Assembly (NCBI RefSeq): GCF_003171515.1
Contig: NC_089392.1
Coordinates: 434,001-498,000 of the forward strand
Reading direction: 5' to 3'
Length of the DNA: 64,000 bases
Origin: Pyrenophora tritici-repentis
Taxonomy: Eukaryota; Ascomycota; Dothideomycetes; Pleosporales; Pleosporaceae
Made by a program: the position numbers and the translations under genes. Shown here piece by piece: positions 22,736 through 34,578 of this stretch; position 1 is the first letter of the stretch; each line of letters begins with the position of its first letter. Below the pieces are notes generated by a model. It did not search any database and was not told the origin of the DNA. It saw only the letters and a list, made by a program, of their open reading frames with translations.

Positions 22736-23554
22736 ATGTCCAACTTCACAGCCCTCACCATCATGGCAGCCGCTACGCTCCCTTCAACGACACCATTCAG
22801 TCCCCTCACAGCCACCATCCTCCCCTCAATCTCCACGCCCACACCAACAATCACAGCCACAACGATCACAACCACAACCCCCCACCCCAGACTCCCCACA
22901 GACCTCTACCAATACAACTCCCAAGGCGACTGCGCACCCCAACCAGCAGGCTACGGCCCTCACCCCACCCCCGACACCCCAGGCGCCTTCTACGACTCCC
23001 CCGCCATCCACTCCTTCGCCTTCCAAGCCCCCATCCCAAAATTCCCCACAGCATACGCCCTCGCCTTCTCCCTCGCCGAAGCCTCATACAGCGACCGCGG
23101 ATACCTCGGCCACTATGAGCTGGAAGCCTACTCCCCAGACGTCTGCGCCGCACACTGCAACGCCTACGGCAGCGAGCGTACTTCACCTGATGCGTCGCTC
23201 GACCACGAACAAGAGTGCAAGGGTTTCAACATCTACTTTGAACGCTCGCCTAGTATTCATCTGGGACCCGAGTGTACGACGGCGGGTAGTCGGACGCTGA
23301 TCAAGTGTGCGATTTGGGGCAGGGAGTTTCGTAGGAAAGGTGTGGCTAATAGGGGGTATAGGGAGTGGGATTTTGATGTTGTGATTGCTGGGTCGAATGG
23401 GTATCATTTGGAGCGGTTTGGTGGGGAGACTGACGAGAGGGGGGAGGAGGGGCGGGAGAAGATGTCTGTGGCATCGAAGGTGGTTTTGGGTGTTGGAGCG
23501 GTGGCGGGGGCGTTGGTCTATGGGGTTGGGGCTATTTGGCTTATTGGGTGTTGA
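22736..23554 (+). CDS. Cys-containing protein with C-terminal membrane segment, function unknown
   Basis: A single exon of 272 aa. Residues 1-60 are Thr/Ser/Pro-rich. The middle has a Cys pattern (VCAAHCNAYGS, then QECKGFNIYFERSP, then GPECTTAGSRTLIKCAIWG) found in a family of Pleosporales proteins that looks like a PAN/apple-type disulfide module (recalled, not searched). Near the C-terminus a hydrophobic helix (KVVLGVGAVAGALVYGVGAIWL) ends the chain, suggesting a tail anchor or GPI-signal-like end. The N-terminus is only weakly signal-like, so either a short upstream exon is missing or secretion is atypical. Codon use shifts from C-rich at the 5' end to G-rich at the 3' end, which is unusual but does not break the frame. 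Confidence 0.65.
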   Translation: MSNFTALTIMAAATLPSTTPFSPLTATILPSISTPTPTITATTITTTTPHPRLPTDLYQYNSQGDCAPQPAGYGPHPTPDTPGAFYDSPAIHSFAFQAPIPKFPTAYALAFSLAEASYSDRGYLGHYELEAYSPDVCAAHCNAYGSERTSPDASLDHEQECKGFNIYFERSPSIHLGPECTTAGSRTLIKCAIWGREFRRKGVANRGYREWDFDVVIAGSNGYHLERFGGETDERGEEGREKMSVASKVVLGVGAVAGALVYGVGAIWLIGC

Positions 23555-23935
23555 TGATGGGGCATGTTTGTGAGTGGGGTGAGATGTTTGGGCTGGGGGC
23601 TTGGATGGCACATATCTCCGAGTTTAGAGAAGTTCTGTATACGGAAAAAATACTCGGGGTGCCCTTTGAACTTTTAGAGAAGGAAATCATGTCTTGTGCA
23701 GTCCAAAAAAGCCTGTAAAAAAGATGTATTAATTTTTGTACCTAGAGTCCCTCAGTTGGGCTCGCGAAGTATTCGACCCTCTGTCGATGCGTCTACCCAT
23801 CAATCATATACCCATGTCACGCTTGATCCTCTGTGGGCTTGTTTTCATTACAAGCCCAATGCAGTTCCCCATTAAGATACCTACGGAATCCAAATGCATT
23901 TCCTTCCTGATGTAAACATATACCTGGGTAATTCC
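23555..23935. other. convergent intergenic region
   Basis: Lies between the 3' ends of the preceding plus-strand gene and the minus-strand MFS gene. Nothing recognised. Confidence 0.45.
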
Positions 23936-25761
23936 TCACGCTGGGAGATTATCCGCTTTACTGAGACGCCTAACGCCCTCCGCCTTTCTGTCCTCCGCCA
24001 GTATCGAGGCAAACTTACTAGCCTTCCTGATCTGAGGTCCCTTCCAGTAGAAGACATAAATGGGAACCACAATCAGACAAGACAGACACGCCAGAAGCGT
24101 GGTCGCATACTCGGATTTCTGGGGGCTTGAACCGGCGAGGTTGTTGTATAGCGGTGTAGCGTACATGGCGGAGATCCCTGCAAGGAAATCGCGAGCAAAA
24201 GCGTTGCCACCCGTAGCCGAGGCAGAGTATGGTCCGTAGGCGGCGATCATGTAGTCGACGGAAGAGTAATAGATTGCGAAGTTGGCAAGACCGACGAGGA
24301 AGGAGAAGATCATTGGCGCTATCCAATGTGTCTGTGGAGGACCCATGCCTAGCCCAAGTCAGTCAAAGTGCGTATAGATATGAGGGCCAACTTACAAGTC
24401 CAAGCAAAGCCAAACAAACCAATGGGTTCGAAAAGCGCTAGCAGAAGAAGGGGCTTGAGACGTCGCTCAGGAGACATCCAGTCTGGGCCATTCTTCTTGC
24501 GGAGATGATCATCGCGCCAAAACCATGGCCAATATAGGAAGTAGGTAAAGAAGTACGATGCGTTAATGGGAATGAAAGCCCATGCCACGGCCAGGGTACC
24601 GAAGCCAAAGTTGTTCGGGAAAGTGACGTTGAAGGCTTCCAGGAAAGTGAAGATCAACGCATCAGAGAAGCCTGATAACAGCGATAGGAACAAGACGATA
24701 GGTTCGCGGACGAACATCTCGAAAGGTCGGAGCCAGATTTTGCCCGCCTCCTTGAGCGAGATTCGAGGCTTCTTGAGTTCGTTCGGTCCGTATACGTTAG
24801 GGTCTTCGCCTGTTTCGCGACGTCGCTTCGCTTCGCGGTCGATGAGGATGGTGGCTCGACTCTCGGGCATAAAGAAATGCACGGCCTGTACGACAACGCC
24901 GAAGATCAATTGGATCCAAAAGTTCCATCTCCATGTGAGGACTGAATGATGAAATGTCAGTCGTTGGCTCGTATAGTAGTGAGAAGGTGAAACCTACAGC
25001 GTTCGATCGGACCACCGATAACACCACCAATACTGGTTCCGATTGTCGAGGACAGTACGATAAAGCATAGGGGCCAGTGTTGAGTCTCTGGCTCGTACAT
25101 ATCTGCGATGAGGCCGAGAGTGACACTACCTCCTGCGGTAGAAAGACCACCCTAGATGAAAGTTAGTATCGCATAAGGTCAACATCCGTGGAGCACTTAC
25201 CAAAGCTCTGCAGACAACAATCGTCCCGAAATTCGGGGCTACCGAGCATGGAATCTCCCAAATGTTGATGAGAAACATGCTGAGCTGTAGAATGGGCCAT
25301 CTGCCAAATTCCTCGCTCCATGGAGCCCACAGTTCGCAACCAAATGAGTAGAAGACGAGATATATCATCTGCCCAACTCGCGCCGCCTGTGTGCTGATGC
25401 CAAAATGTTCCGATATGGGATTGACGGCCGACGGATACACGCTTGTATTAAAATTCATACTGATCTGAATTCCGGCAATGGAAGCCAGGTACATGGCCTT
25501 TTTCCACTTGGGCCATGTGTATGCGAGCTTGTCCCAGCATTCCCATTCCCTCAATTCGCGCCTCCCTTCTGCGTCAGGTACCATGGATGGATGATGTACT
25601 CCTTGTGGATCGACGGGAATGTCAACGTCGTTGCGCGACTTTTCGTCGTCGCTCACATCGGCCGGTAAGCTGGGTCGGCGCTCTTCAGCACCATCTTTTT
25701 CGGAAAGTTGCCGCGAACCGGCTCGTGTGAGCGAAGGGTGCCTGGACTCGCTTTCCGTCAT
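23936..25761 (-). CDS. MFS transporter, DHA1 / multidrug-polyamine type
   Basis: CDS is complement(join(23936..24348,24396..24941,24998..25151,25201..25761)), 557 aa. All introns are GT-AG, 46-56 nt, with consistent phase. The first ~95 residues are hydrophilic and Ser/Arg/Asp-rich, then WPKWKKAMYLASIAGIQISM opens the membrane domain. GQMIYLVFYSFGCELWAPWS is the helix-2/motif-A region of this subfamily. IGTSIGGVIGGPIERFLTWR forms motif C and the following loop, with RWNFWIQLIFG after it. The second half has THWIAPMIFSFLVGLANFAI and the loop-rich C-terminus. The start is the first in-frame ATG at 25761; the frame is open upstream without ATG. It should export or import small organic compounds at the plasma membrane; substrate unknown. 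A decayed relative lies next to it (26822-27513). Confidence 0.9.
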
Positions 25762-26227
25762 ATTCAGGTAGTCTGGGGAGAGAAAGCTGGAGACGAGACT
25801 CTGGATGCGGGTTGAGACTTTGAAGTCCTCTTGAACCCAATAAAAGTCCACATTTGGCCTCCACCTCCGGTATGACGTTTGCCCACAGAGTTCGTTGTCG
25901 GTGATCTGCCTCCACTCAGAGTGCCGGTCAACGTGGGCTCCATTATTACAAAACCCAGCACGCAGGATATTGGCCTAAAATTTGATGTTGAGATCGGTCT
26001 GGGAAATGTCATCGACGATAGGAGTGATGGAGTTTGTGTTGCAGTGGAGCCTAGTATGACAGCATTGTGGTGCTCTTCATCGGCAACGTCCCTGTGGGTC
26101 CGACTATGTGACGACAAGCTTCATGTGTGCAGCGAAAAATCAGAACTAGACTGCTTAATCCATGCACACACCCTCTCGAACGACAAAACGTCCGTAGGTC
26201 TGCACGCGGCTGAGAATAAGAGTGGGT
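25762..26227. other. upstream region of the MFS gene with an unexplained open frame
   Basis: A plus-strand frame (about 25882-26250) without an ATG has protein-like composition (PVNVGSIITKPSTQDIGLKF). It may be an exon remnant or chance. No partner exon was found. Confidence 0.25.
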
Positions 26228-26561
26228 TCAATGGATTAAGGGTCCCGTAAGTTCAAGCGCTAAGACGCTTTCTGAGAACGCTTCAATTGCTTGGCCTCTT
26301 GTCTTGCGTGCGGCGGCAAACATGTCGGCTCGAAGATTCTTCAAAAACTCTTCTGCGAGCAAGCATGCAAAGACGTACGGATGGACGTGTTGTGGCCCAT
26401 CTCGGCGACCAGCAGATTTCGACGTAGATGAAGTGAGGTAAATCGTTGCCGTCAGAAATGAGATTTGTGATGTGGTCTGGATGGTGGTCATCATACCGTA
26501 GCTGACCGGTTGAGGTATAGGTGTATGCGGCTCTGTGGGTGAAAGCTCTTAGCTCGTCCAC
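26228..26561 (-). pseudogene. frameshifted coding fragment, family unknown
   Basis: On the minus strand two adjacent frames look coding. The upstream one contains AYTYTSTGQLRYDDHHPDHI and HFIYVEICWSPRWATTR. The downstream one begins near 26404 with HPYVFACLLAEEFLKNLRAD and ends ELTGPLIH with a TGA. The change of frame near 26400 suggests an indel in one former exon. No family is recognised, and no start codon or splice sites can be assigned. Confidence 0.3.
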
Positions 26562-26821
26562 ATGACATCATGGCGCATGGACGCGGAATCCGCCGCGGTT
26601 CGCGACTCTAGAACACCACTACGTAGCGAGAGAATCGCATCAGGGAACGCCCTCCGCTGTGTCTCACGGATGCTCTGCCTATTCAGGCGATCCTCGAACT
26701 TTTTGTCGCCAAAATGAAAGCAGTCACCTTTCTATGGACGTTTCTCCGAATACTGAGTTTGTGGACAAAATCCTAATGTGAAGCGCATATGCAGGTGAGG
26801 AAGTTCCCATGAAACCTTTAC

Positions 26822-27513
26822 AACCTGTGGCAACACGCTGTATGGATCACAGGCAGCGAGTAATCAATCGTGGTGTAGTAGAGGATGAAGTTTGCGATGC
26901 CGACGAGAACAAAAGCCACGATGACGGAGAGTCAGTGGAGTGGCGATCCAGCTGCGACGAATGCACAAATGAGTAGTGCTACAGGAAGGAGTATAATGTG
27001 GTATGAAGAGGCTTAAAGCGAGCTTGAAGTTCGAGCTGTTTCCTCTTGCTGCGTCGAGAATTGTGGCGGGGAAGAAGGCGAAGTAACCAATGACGTATGA
27101 GACTGCTAACACAACAACGACCAGAAGAATGACCGTTAGCATGAATAGCCACTTCTCAAAGACCTAATATCTCAGAAGAGCATAGTAGGTTTGAAATATG
27201 GCTGGCATGGCTTTCGGATGGAACCATTTCTTCCAGCTCTTACTTTCGTTGGGCCCGTAAAAAAATTCATCTCCTTCTCTCCCTCACTTCTTCGCAGCCT
27301 GGTCAAGCAAGGCTGTAGCTCGTGTCTCCTTCATGATCAGCATATGCAGCGCTTCTGTGCTTATACCGAGTATAAGTTGGATCCAAAAGATCCACTGCCA
27401 GCCAAGATACTGCTCTATCGGTCCTCCAACAAAGCCTCCGAGAGCAGCGCCGAAACAAGACAGAAGCGAAGCCGGGAGAACAGCAGATTATGGCGGATTG
27501 TACAAAATTCACC
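26822..27513 (-). pseudogene. degenerate MFS transporter, paralogue of the neighbouring intact gene
   Basis: Minus-strand pieces of an MFS protein lie in order but in different frames. Around 27480-27300 come AVLPASLLSCFGAALGGFVG and GGPIEQYLGWQWIFWIQLIL, the motif-C loop seen as IGGPIERFLTWRWNFWIQLI in the intact gene. Near 27280 a frame change leads to EFFYGPNESKSW. Near 26990-26850 comes LICAFVAAGSPLH, a TGA where relatives have Trp, then LSVIVAFVLVGIANFILYYT. The central region (27000-27250) is scrambled. Several frameshifts and at least one nonsense codon exclude a working protein. Its order and strand match the functional transporter at 23936-25761, so it may be a decayed tandem or dispersed duplicate. 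Confidence 0.75.
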
Positions 27514-30469
27514 ATAGTTGCTCAATTTTGCCGCTGAGTTATGTAAATAGACATCCTCACTCGTGCCATTGAAGGCTATTGCTACCGCAGAAATGCCGAG
27601 TGCGGTTTTGAGCTTGGTACGCAAATGGAATATTTGGCAACTCGGACTATTGTCTGGATACCTCGACGAACGTTAGCAATGAATTAGAGATGTTTATTAA
27701 GATGCATGATATACCTGAATGTCATTGTAGATGGGGTTCGGTTAGCTTGACGTCTCGGACGCCGCCCAGACTTTGCACAGGTCACGTGCAGCATGAATAA
27801 AATCACATGTACTTATGCACAAGCCAAGTTGTGCACTTCGTGCCCAATATTCTTGGACCCGTTTTCGCATTCCCTTCGCATTCCGAGTACTGACTTACGA
27901 TCCTACTACCACGTCTACCCCAGTAAAAACACGTTCTCGCCAAGAACCATTTTCATCGCGCTTTGGGTAAAGTGTGCTGATCGTTGTGGGGCTTGCTCCA
28001 GAACTCGAAGAAATACGAGCCTAGTCGAAACATTGATCAGCGCGTTTATGTTTCCGATAGATCCTTCAACAAGACGAGCGACCGCAAAAAGCCCGTTGGA
28101 ATTCTAGCCCTGACTACGTATTCAACTACGTATTCAGTGTCGCAGCCAGTCACCCGTCCGACAAGCCAATCGTATGTGCAAATCACTACTGCGACGGTAC
28201 TGTAACGGTATTGGCCTGATCCTTATGACGTTGGCTAAGCATGAACTTTATATACTCTTTCGTGTTTTCAAGGTTGTGAAGTAGTGAGGCGGAGTTGAGA
28301 GGACGAATTGCTGACATGATCCTGGAAGACGATCAAACGACCATGTGTACTGCGCCGGGTTAATTTTCCGTACGGTACCGCCGCTGGATCCGACTTTCCT
28401 AAAGGTGACTTCCGGGTGCGACATGACTCTAAAGGACCTATACTGATAGTGATATACACATGGGCACCTAGAGAAGCGGTTCTCGATTCTTCCGTCTCCT
28501 ATCTTTAGCTTTTGCGCGACCGTCCAAGATGCCGTAGTCAATCAACCATGTTCTTCCGTGTTCGTGAACTGCTTTACGATGTCATCAGTATCCAGAAAGC
28601 CTGCTTGCAGCGGTTGTTGATTGTTGATACCCGATTACGGACCGCTTTTGCGAGTGCGTACGTACCACGCGTGCAAATCGATTCCGTGTCGAGCAGTAAG
28701 GTACCATCCATTCAGCCATGAACCTTGTCCTTGTAAGGGCTGGATTGTTGATCTCGCAATGCTACGCAGGGCAATTTCGATACCCACAAGACCTGTCACA
28801 CCACAACGGTAGGGGAATCCGGGTTGGCGGGTAGCCACAGCTACTGACATGCTCAACATGACGTTTGTGGCAGCACTGTATGTGTTTTGATTTGAGCTGA
28901 AGGTTACACGATCAGTAGACTCGCAATAAGCCCCTTGTAGAGGATCATGTTCGCAGAGTGGTGGCTTGTCGTAATGCGGAAATGTGCTTTATCGTATGCG
29001 GGGAGCCATGTGTCTGACTGGGTGCACGACAGACTGCGGAAGGAAGGGTTCCTAGACTCTATGGTCGGAGAAGGTAGGCAAGCATTGATAGGGGAAGCTT
29101 TGAAGGGCGGCGGTGGGAACGACATTGCTTGTCTCACCGCACGCTTCCCCACATCAGCTAGGCTGGTCCGATCAAGCTTGCCTTGCTTGGAGGCGTTTCC
29201 GGGGGATTTGCATTGAGTCAGTCGGGGAAGGAAGCCCGAAGGGACGCTGTGCTCGGCGGGCAGCTTCTGACAGTCCCTTGGACATGGACGACAGGCACGC
29301 ACAGGCACGCATCAGGTTCTAGAAGAAATGACGTGAAACCGGTGCAAGACTGACAGGGCAATGTTTTCAGCGTGCCGGAATTGCAAAGGAGAGGGAACGC
29401 ATGAACGTCAGATTTTGGATCCGGACAATAGTTAGAAAGAGGGCCGAATCGAAACTGAAACGGTTAAGCCGCGGGTATAGGTCCCGTAGTCGTATGTTGA
29501 AGCCGTATCGACATGTCGAGACATGTCGACGACAGTGCTGGCGTAGCAGGTGTGCATGCAGCGCAATGCAGCATGACGATGCGCCGTGCCGATGACAGCA
29601 CGACGCCGTTTAGCTAAGAAGGATGCAACAACAACTAGAAGCCGGGCTGTCGGCGGCGAAGGGATGTAGCGCGTCCAGATGCATCCGAGCGCCTGGGAAC
29701 GATTGATGATATGGTCATGGTCTGGGAAGCTCCCGGGCTGCGAAACGGCGGCCGTCTGGTTTCGGATGCGACGATGCAGCAGCACCCACCATAGCGCGAT
29801 CCCCGACCCCATCATCCACCACTTACACGGCCCAACACGACTCACACAACACAACACGACGGATTATCCCAACCGCCATTTGCTTGCTGTATCGCCCCAC
29901 CAGGCATGGATGTACATGTTGGATGCTGGGCGGCGGCGGCCAACCTTGACTGCGGCGTGGCATCAAGTGATGCTCGCAGCACTATGGCAAGGTAGCAACC
30001 TGTGTCTCCATGGCGGCCGGCCTTGTCGCACATATCTTTGCCATGGCGCTCTATTCACGCGTTTCTCCCTGCAGACTGTACCTTTCCGTAACACTAGGAA
30101 CGATACGGTCGCTCTGACTCGGCAGTATCCGATCATGTACCATCGAGGAATCCCTTGCCGCTCAGACCACGTCCATGCCGCTCGTAAACTGTTCCCGTTG
30201 GCTTCCTGCCCAGGACCTGGCCCCTGTGCGAGGCACTCTTAATACTTCTTACGTCTTCCCGCCCTCCCCAGTACTTGTGTGCCGCTCTCTTCGCTTATGT
30301 GACCTTTGCATGACCTGTCCCGTTTTCACGGTACCTGATGTCCTCCATTCCTTCCGTCACACGTACCCACATTCGTTCTATTAAGTAAGAGGGGGAGTCT
30401 GACTGTCAAATCCTCATACCTCGTCGGCCATCATTCGAAACTTTCACACCTGTTCGGTATACACGCAGC
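27514..30469. other. gene-free region upstream of the 7-TM/RGS gene
   Basis: In 2.9 kb only short or basic, His/Arg-rich frames appear on both strands (the longest, near 29679-30242, is opposed by an equally long antisense frame). None shows a domain or plausible splicing. The left part may contain further decayed pieces of the MFS pseudogene's 5' end, not recognisable by eye. Confidence 0.4.
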
Positions 30470-32248
30470 ATGGTCACGATGCCGCCCGTTCTGCGTCCAC
30501 GGTCACTGGATGGCTCGAACAAACCCAACGTCGACCCTCTTGGGATCGGCTACATAGTCGTTGCCATAACATACACGTTTGTGCTACTCACAGAGCTATA
30601 CTTGCTTCACCGATACCGCCAGGCGTTTTGCGTGCGGCTAAGGAATATCCAAGTCGTCTTCGCCGCAGTACTGATGCTTCACATCTATCTCGTCCTGGTC
30701 CTGCTTGTTTACCCGTGGAATGGCCTCTTCCCGTGTGCTGCAGAATTCTGGATAATGTCTGTGTTTCTTCCCTCAGGAATGGCTTTCTTCCAAGGTATTT
30801 TTTTTCTTCACCCCATACAGTACGTGCTAACGCTTGCCAGCTTGCAACGCCAAGGTACTCACTGCCTATGAGAGTCAGCGGCGAATGACGCGCAATTTCT
30901 TGGAAGGTGCGCGCAAGAAGCGCATCTCATATACCCCTCGAGGCCTGATTCAAGCATGGTTCGATCTCGATGCAGCAAGGAAAGTCTACCTTGGTACCCT
31001 GGTTGGACTGACGCTCTCGGTATGTATTTCACATGATAAGTCAACCCATTATCCTAACAACAATAGTTCTTCCCTGCCATCCTGCTGTTCTTCGGTTCGC
31101 GCCGTTTTCATGCGGGCTATGGCTTCTTTGGAGAGCCGGCCGACTTCCACAAGTGCCGAAGAGGATTTGAATGGATCCCCTCCATCTTTGTGCAACTGTT
31201 CTGGACTATGCTTGTCGGTCCATGGATTCTCTGGAAGATCCGCGATATCAAGGACGTCCATTCATGGGCCTGGCAAACGAGACTTGCCATTATTGCTGGG
31301 TAAGGGGACTCGCCATTCAACTCCATTCACACACTGACCTTCTATGTAGCCTCCCAGGAACACCGCTTTGGATTGCCTTTACCTACTCAAACTGGACAGG
31401 AGTCGAAGTTATCAACAAGTTTTTTGCACCAGCTGGATGGTGAGTGCACCCTCAAGGTTACCGCCTGCTCACCTGCTAATCTTATTGTCAGGTTCATCCC
31501 ATCATTGGTGGTTTGTCAGCAAGTCTTGCTTCTCATCCCTCTCCGTGGTGCAATCAGGACGCGACCACAACGACGATCATCGATATCTTCGACCGAGTCA
31601 CTTACATCGACCATTTCCAACGACTCGTCCATTGAGCACAACGAAAAGGAAATCATCGGCATCTGCAGCAAAGAGATGAGGTCCAAGGGTTCTATGCAAG
31701 CCCTTGAATTCACCATTGATCAAAACATCGAACCCCTCATCGCATGGGCTGCAGCACGTGAGTTCACCGCCGAGAACTGCATCTTCCTCCGCGAAGTCCG
31801 CAACTTCAAGAAGAAGTGGGGCTGCCTGAAGGTCGTCACTACTGCGCAAAGACGCCAAATGTTCACAGAGGCGTCGCTCATCTTCTATGCCCTCATCAAC
31901 CCATTCACGGCCGAGTCACCGATCAACATTGAGTACAGGATCTTCAAGAACTTGCAAACAACGTTTCAGGACGTGGAGTTTGACCCTTACATGCCACGCA
32001 GTCAGACTCCCGAGAGCTCATCCAACGCTGCTAGGGAGGTCGTGTGCCCGTGGGAGGACACTCTAAGCCGACCAGCCAGTATGGAGAGCAACACCACTAC
32101 ATCATCAACAGCGAGCACAAGGAGCATTGTACCGAGCGACTTCACCGAGAATGTGTTCGACCCCGCCTTCTCGAGCATCAAATACCTCGTCTTCACCAAC
32201 ACCTGGCCGCGGTACGTGGAGCTCGCCGGCAAGCTCCCGCCGCTATAA
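30470..32248 (+). CDS. seven-transmembrane protein with C-terminal RGS domain
   Basis: CDS is join(30470..30794,30841..31019,31067..31299,31350..31439,31492..32248), 527 aa. All four introns are GT-AG, 46-52 nt, in consistent phase. Residues ~25-295 hold about seven hydrophobic segments (GIGYIVVAITYTFVLLTELY; VVFAAVLMLHIYLVLVLLVY; FFPAILLFFG; FVQLFWTMLVGPWILW; FIPSLVVCQQVLLLIPLRG). The RGS domain begins near residue 344 (QALEFTIDQNIEPLIAWAAA, ENCIFLREVRNFKKKW, EYRIFKNLQTTF). It is completed near residues 500-520 (VFDPAFSSIKYLVFTNTWPR) after a Ser/Thr-rich insertion of about 60 residues. RGS domains speed GTP hydrolysis on G-alpha, so this is a membrane-bound brake on G-protein signalling. The layout matches the fungal GprK-like class (7-TM plus RGS). 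Gene name left blank because orthology was not tested. Confidence 0.9.
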
Positions 32249-34103
32249 TGCAACAACACCAATGCTAGACGCATTAGGCGGACCTAAAGACACCCGCCCT
32301 GTTTATACACTCTTTGGAATACAGTGAAAATATAGTTTCACTTTTCTCTTATTTTACGCCCACTGTGGGCCCTAGAATGGGAATGGGAGGGTAATACTGC
32401 CGGTCTCTTACCAGTTTCATTCCAGCGAATGGACATTCTTTGTTTTAGCATCCTTGTTTTGACACTTGGATAGGAAATACCCTCAATGGCGTGCAGACCT
32501 TTATTTTTATTTTTTAAACACTGCGCCACTCCTTTACTCCGATTTCCTTTCTCTTGGACCATTATGCCTGAAGCGCAGATATCTGTCAAGGCCCAGAGCG
32601 ATCTTGGATCGACGCGCAACCATTCATGCGATACGATTTCAAGGATAATGGGGCCTGAGACAGCTTCTGTCGCGCATCCGCGGCGTAGAATGCCATGTTT
32701 GGCAGGACCATGGTAGGGCTACTAGAAGCCGTGCAACATCTCAGTTTGCCCAGGTTTCGGCCGTTGCGTTTCGATGGGTGGACCCCGAAATCTTTGTATC
32801 AACGGGCAGATCGGCGGATCACAGGCCCTTCTTTCTTCCCACGACTCAGTTGATCTTGAATCGAAATCTTTATTTTCTCTTCTCATCCCCTCGGATAAGG
32901 CTTCCCGTTTCTTCCCTTTTCTGTCCACCCCTTTGGTCAGGCAGACGCGGCAGGATTTTTCTTTTCTCTCCCACCCCAAAATCTCCGACACGCTCAAGGG
33001 TCCACGCCACAGTACCGTGCGCTTATTCTGCACCTCAACGTGAGCTAACGCATTGCATTACATGAGACCCGTGCCGCAATCATCCGCCTTTTATTCCCAA
33101 TGGCATCGCAAGAACATCAAGCCACCAACATATGCCAACCCTTTGCCTTATCCCCTCACATCATACCCCCCCCCCTTTGCCACCCCGAAGAGGCACAGCT
33201 GGTGTGCCGGGCTAAACGGGTCGAATGACTGTGGCTCAGTATGAGCTCTTAATGCAATACCCGGTCATGTGTGACCTGGTCGTGATAAAAATACCCGATG
33301 ATATGGGTTTCGTCGCCATTTGTGGCGTAAGACGTCGCAGATGTGCGTTGAAGTGTGGCGGGAACCGGAGCCGGGGACGGAGCCGACATCCCGGTGCACG
33401 GTGAGAGGCATTTTCGATTACCGAATCTACAGAGTTTGCGTGGATGAGTGAGTACTGCTGTGGTGTTGATGGCCTTTGTATCACCAGACGTCTGTCTACC
33501 ATTACTACGTTGGAGTCACACATGTGACGCGGGGTAACTTATGCGTCAGTCACACATTTGCCATATCCCCATGCCCGCGGAAAATATACATGGCGGCGAT
33601 CCTTTAGGATGCAAGCCACCGCTTCATCCAGATCCAAGATGGGCCAGCAGGGTCGCTAGACTCCCGTAGCTGGGTGTTTGGGTAGGTCGCATGTACCGGC
33701 AAGCGCCAAGATAAGGTTGCAGATCGGTTTGCGCTAGCATGACTCGGGATCCCCTGGAGGTATGTTTTGCGGGGTAGGTTGTGTGGCCCCTGGTCTGCCC
33801 TTGACGATGTTGCTTGCTTGCTTCTTCTCGCTCTGAATCGCCAGGGCCCGATAGTATGGGTGAGGAACGGTTTGGTTACTTTGCGTTTTGCTTCTTTTAA
33901 CTTCACATCATGAGGGTCAAATATGGGGCACTTCTAATAATACTTGTAATCAAAAAACATTGCATTCGCTGAGGATCCCGGAGATGCTATACAGCGATCT
34001 TCCGTCGGTATCCTAAAATTAAAACTAAAATCAAAAACTCCTCATAGTCATCTATCCTGGCCTGGCGAGCATGCAATGATCGAAACCACACAAACCACCC
34101 TTG
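32249..34103. other. gene-free region
   Basis: No convincing coding sequence in 1.85 kb. Short frames at 32340-33070 and 33236-33906 have biased composition and no family signature. A/T-rich sequence occurs at 33920-34060. Confidence 0.45.
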
Positions 34104-34247
34104 CTAGCGTTTGACAGGCGGCGTAGGACCGCAGCTCCAACAACATGTGTGGTTGCACCCACGGCAAGGCATCATAACGGTGACGTCAGTGGGGCTGGCG
34201 CCATCGCCAGAGTTGGTAGCGCCACAGGTACAGCAGAGCCAAGTCAT
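34104..34247 (-). CDS. 47-aa cysteine-rich peptide, possible Zn-binding
   Basis: An ATG at 34247 opens a 47-codon frame ending TAG at 34104. It has nine Cys: WLCCTCG near the N-terminus, then PCRGCNHTCCWSCG near the C-terminus. Two CxxC-type pairs separated by ~24 residues resemble a minimal zinc ribbon or knuckle. There is no hydrophobic signal, so it is probably intracellular rather than a secreted disulfide peptide. The W-x-C-x2-C start is echoed by WICLTC in the 185-aa protein at 35504-36061 on the same strand, hinting at a shared fold. Short length makes chance possible, but nine Cys in 47 residues is far above background. Confidence 0.55.
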   Translation of the reverse strand: MTWLCCTCGATNSGDGASPTDVTVMMPCRGCNHTCCWSCGPTPPVKR

Positions 34248-34578
34248 TGTGATTGATGTAGAGATATGGTGAAGTGTTGAGGTGGTGAGGAGATGATTTG
34301 TGGAAAGGGGGTACGATATGGTCTTACTTATAGAAATAGGTATGCCGTCGGTGTTAGCTCACACGGTCCATGGCATGTATACAGTGTGGGTGGTGGCGGG
34401 TACGAAATATGTGAATTCACAGTTTGGCGTTGGGGAAGAGCAGCATTGTGTGATTGGAAAGATGAGCTGCACGCATAGAATTCACAATGTGCTGTTATCT
34501 CGGAACGGACGCATTTTGCACAATGCTTATATTCTAACCGGATGAGTATTCTATATGTCGCATTCCTTCGTCAGAATC
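34248..34578. other. intergenic region
   Basis: Presumed promoter of the 47-aa gene and 3' end of the CaaX-protein gene. Nothing recognised. Confidence 0.4.

Noticed and set aside
22612..23118. His/Pro-rich frame overlapping the Cys-containing membrane protein gene
   Set aside because: Out-of-frame shadow produced by C-rich codons.
29432..30242. Long overlapping frames on both strands (141 and 187 codons)
   Set aside because: Composition is His/Arg/Pro-rich and random-looking, the frames oppose each other, and there is no domain or splicing evidence.
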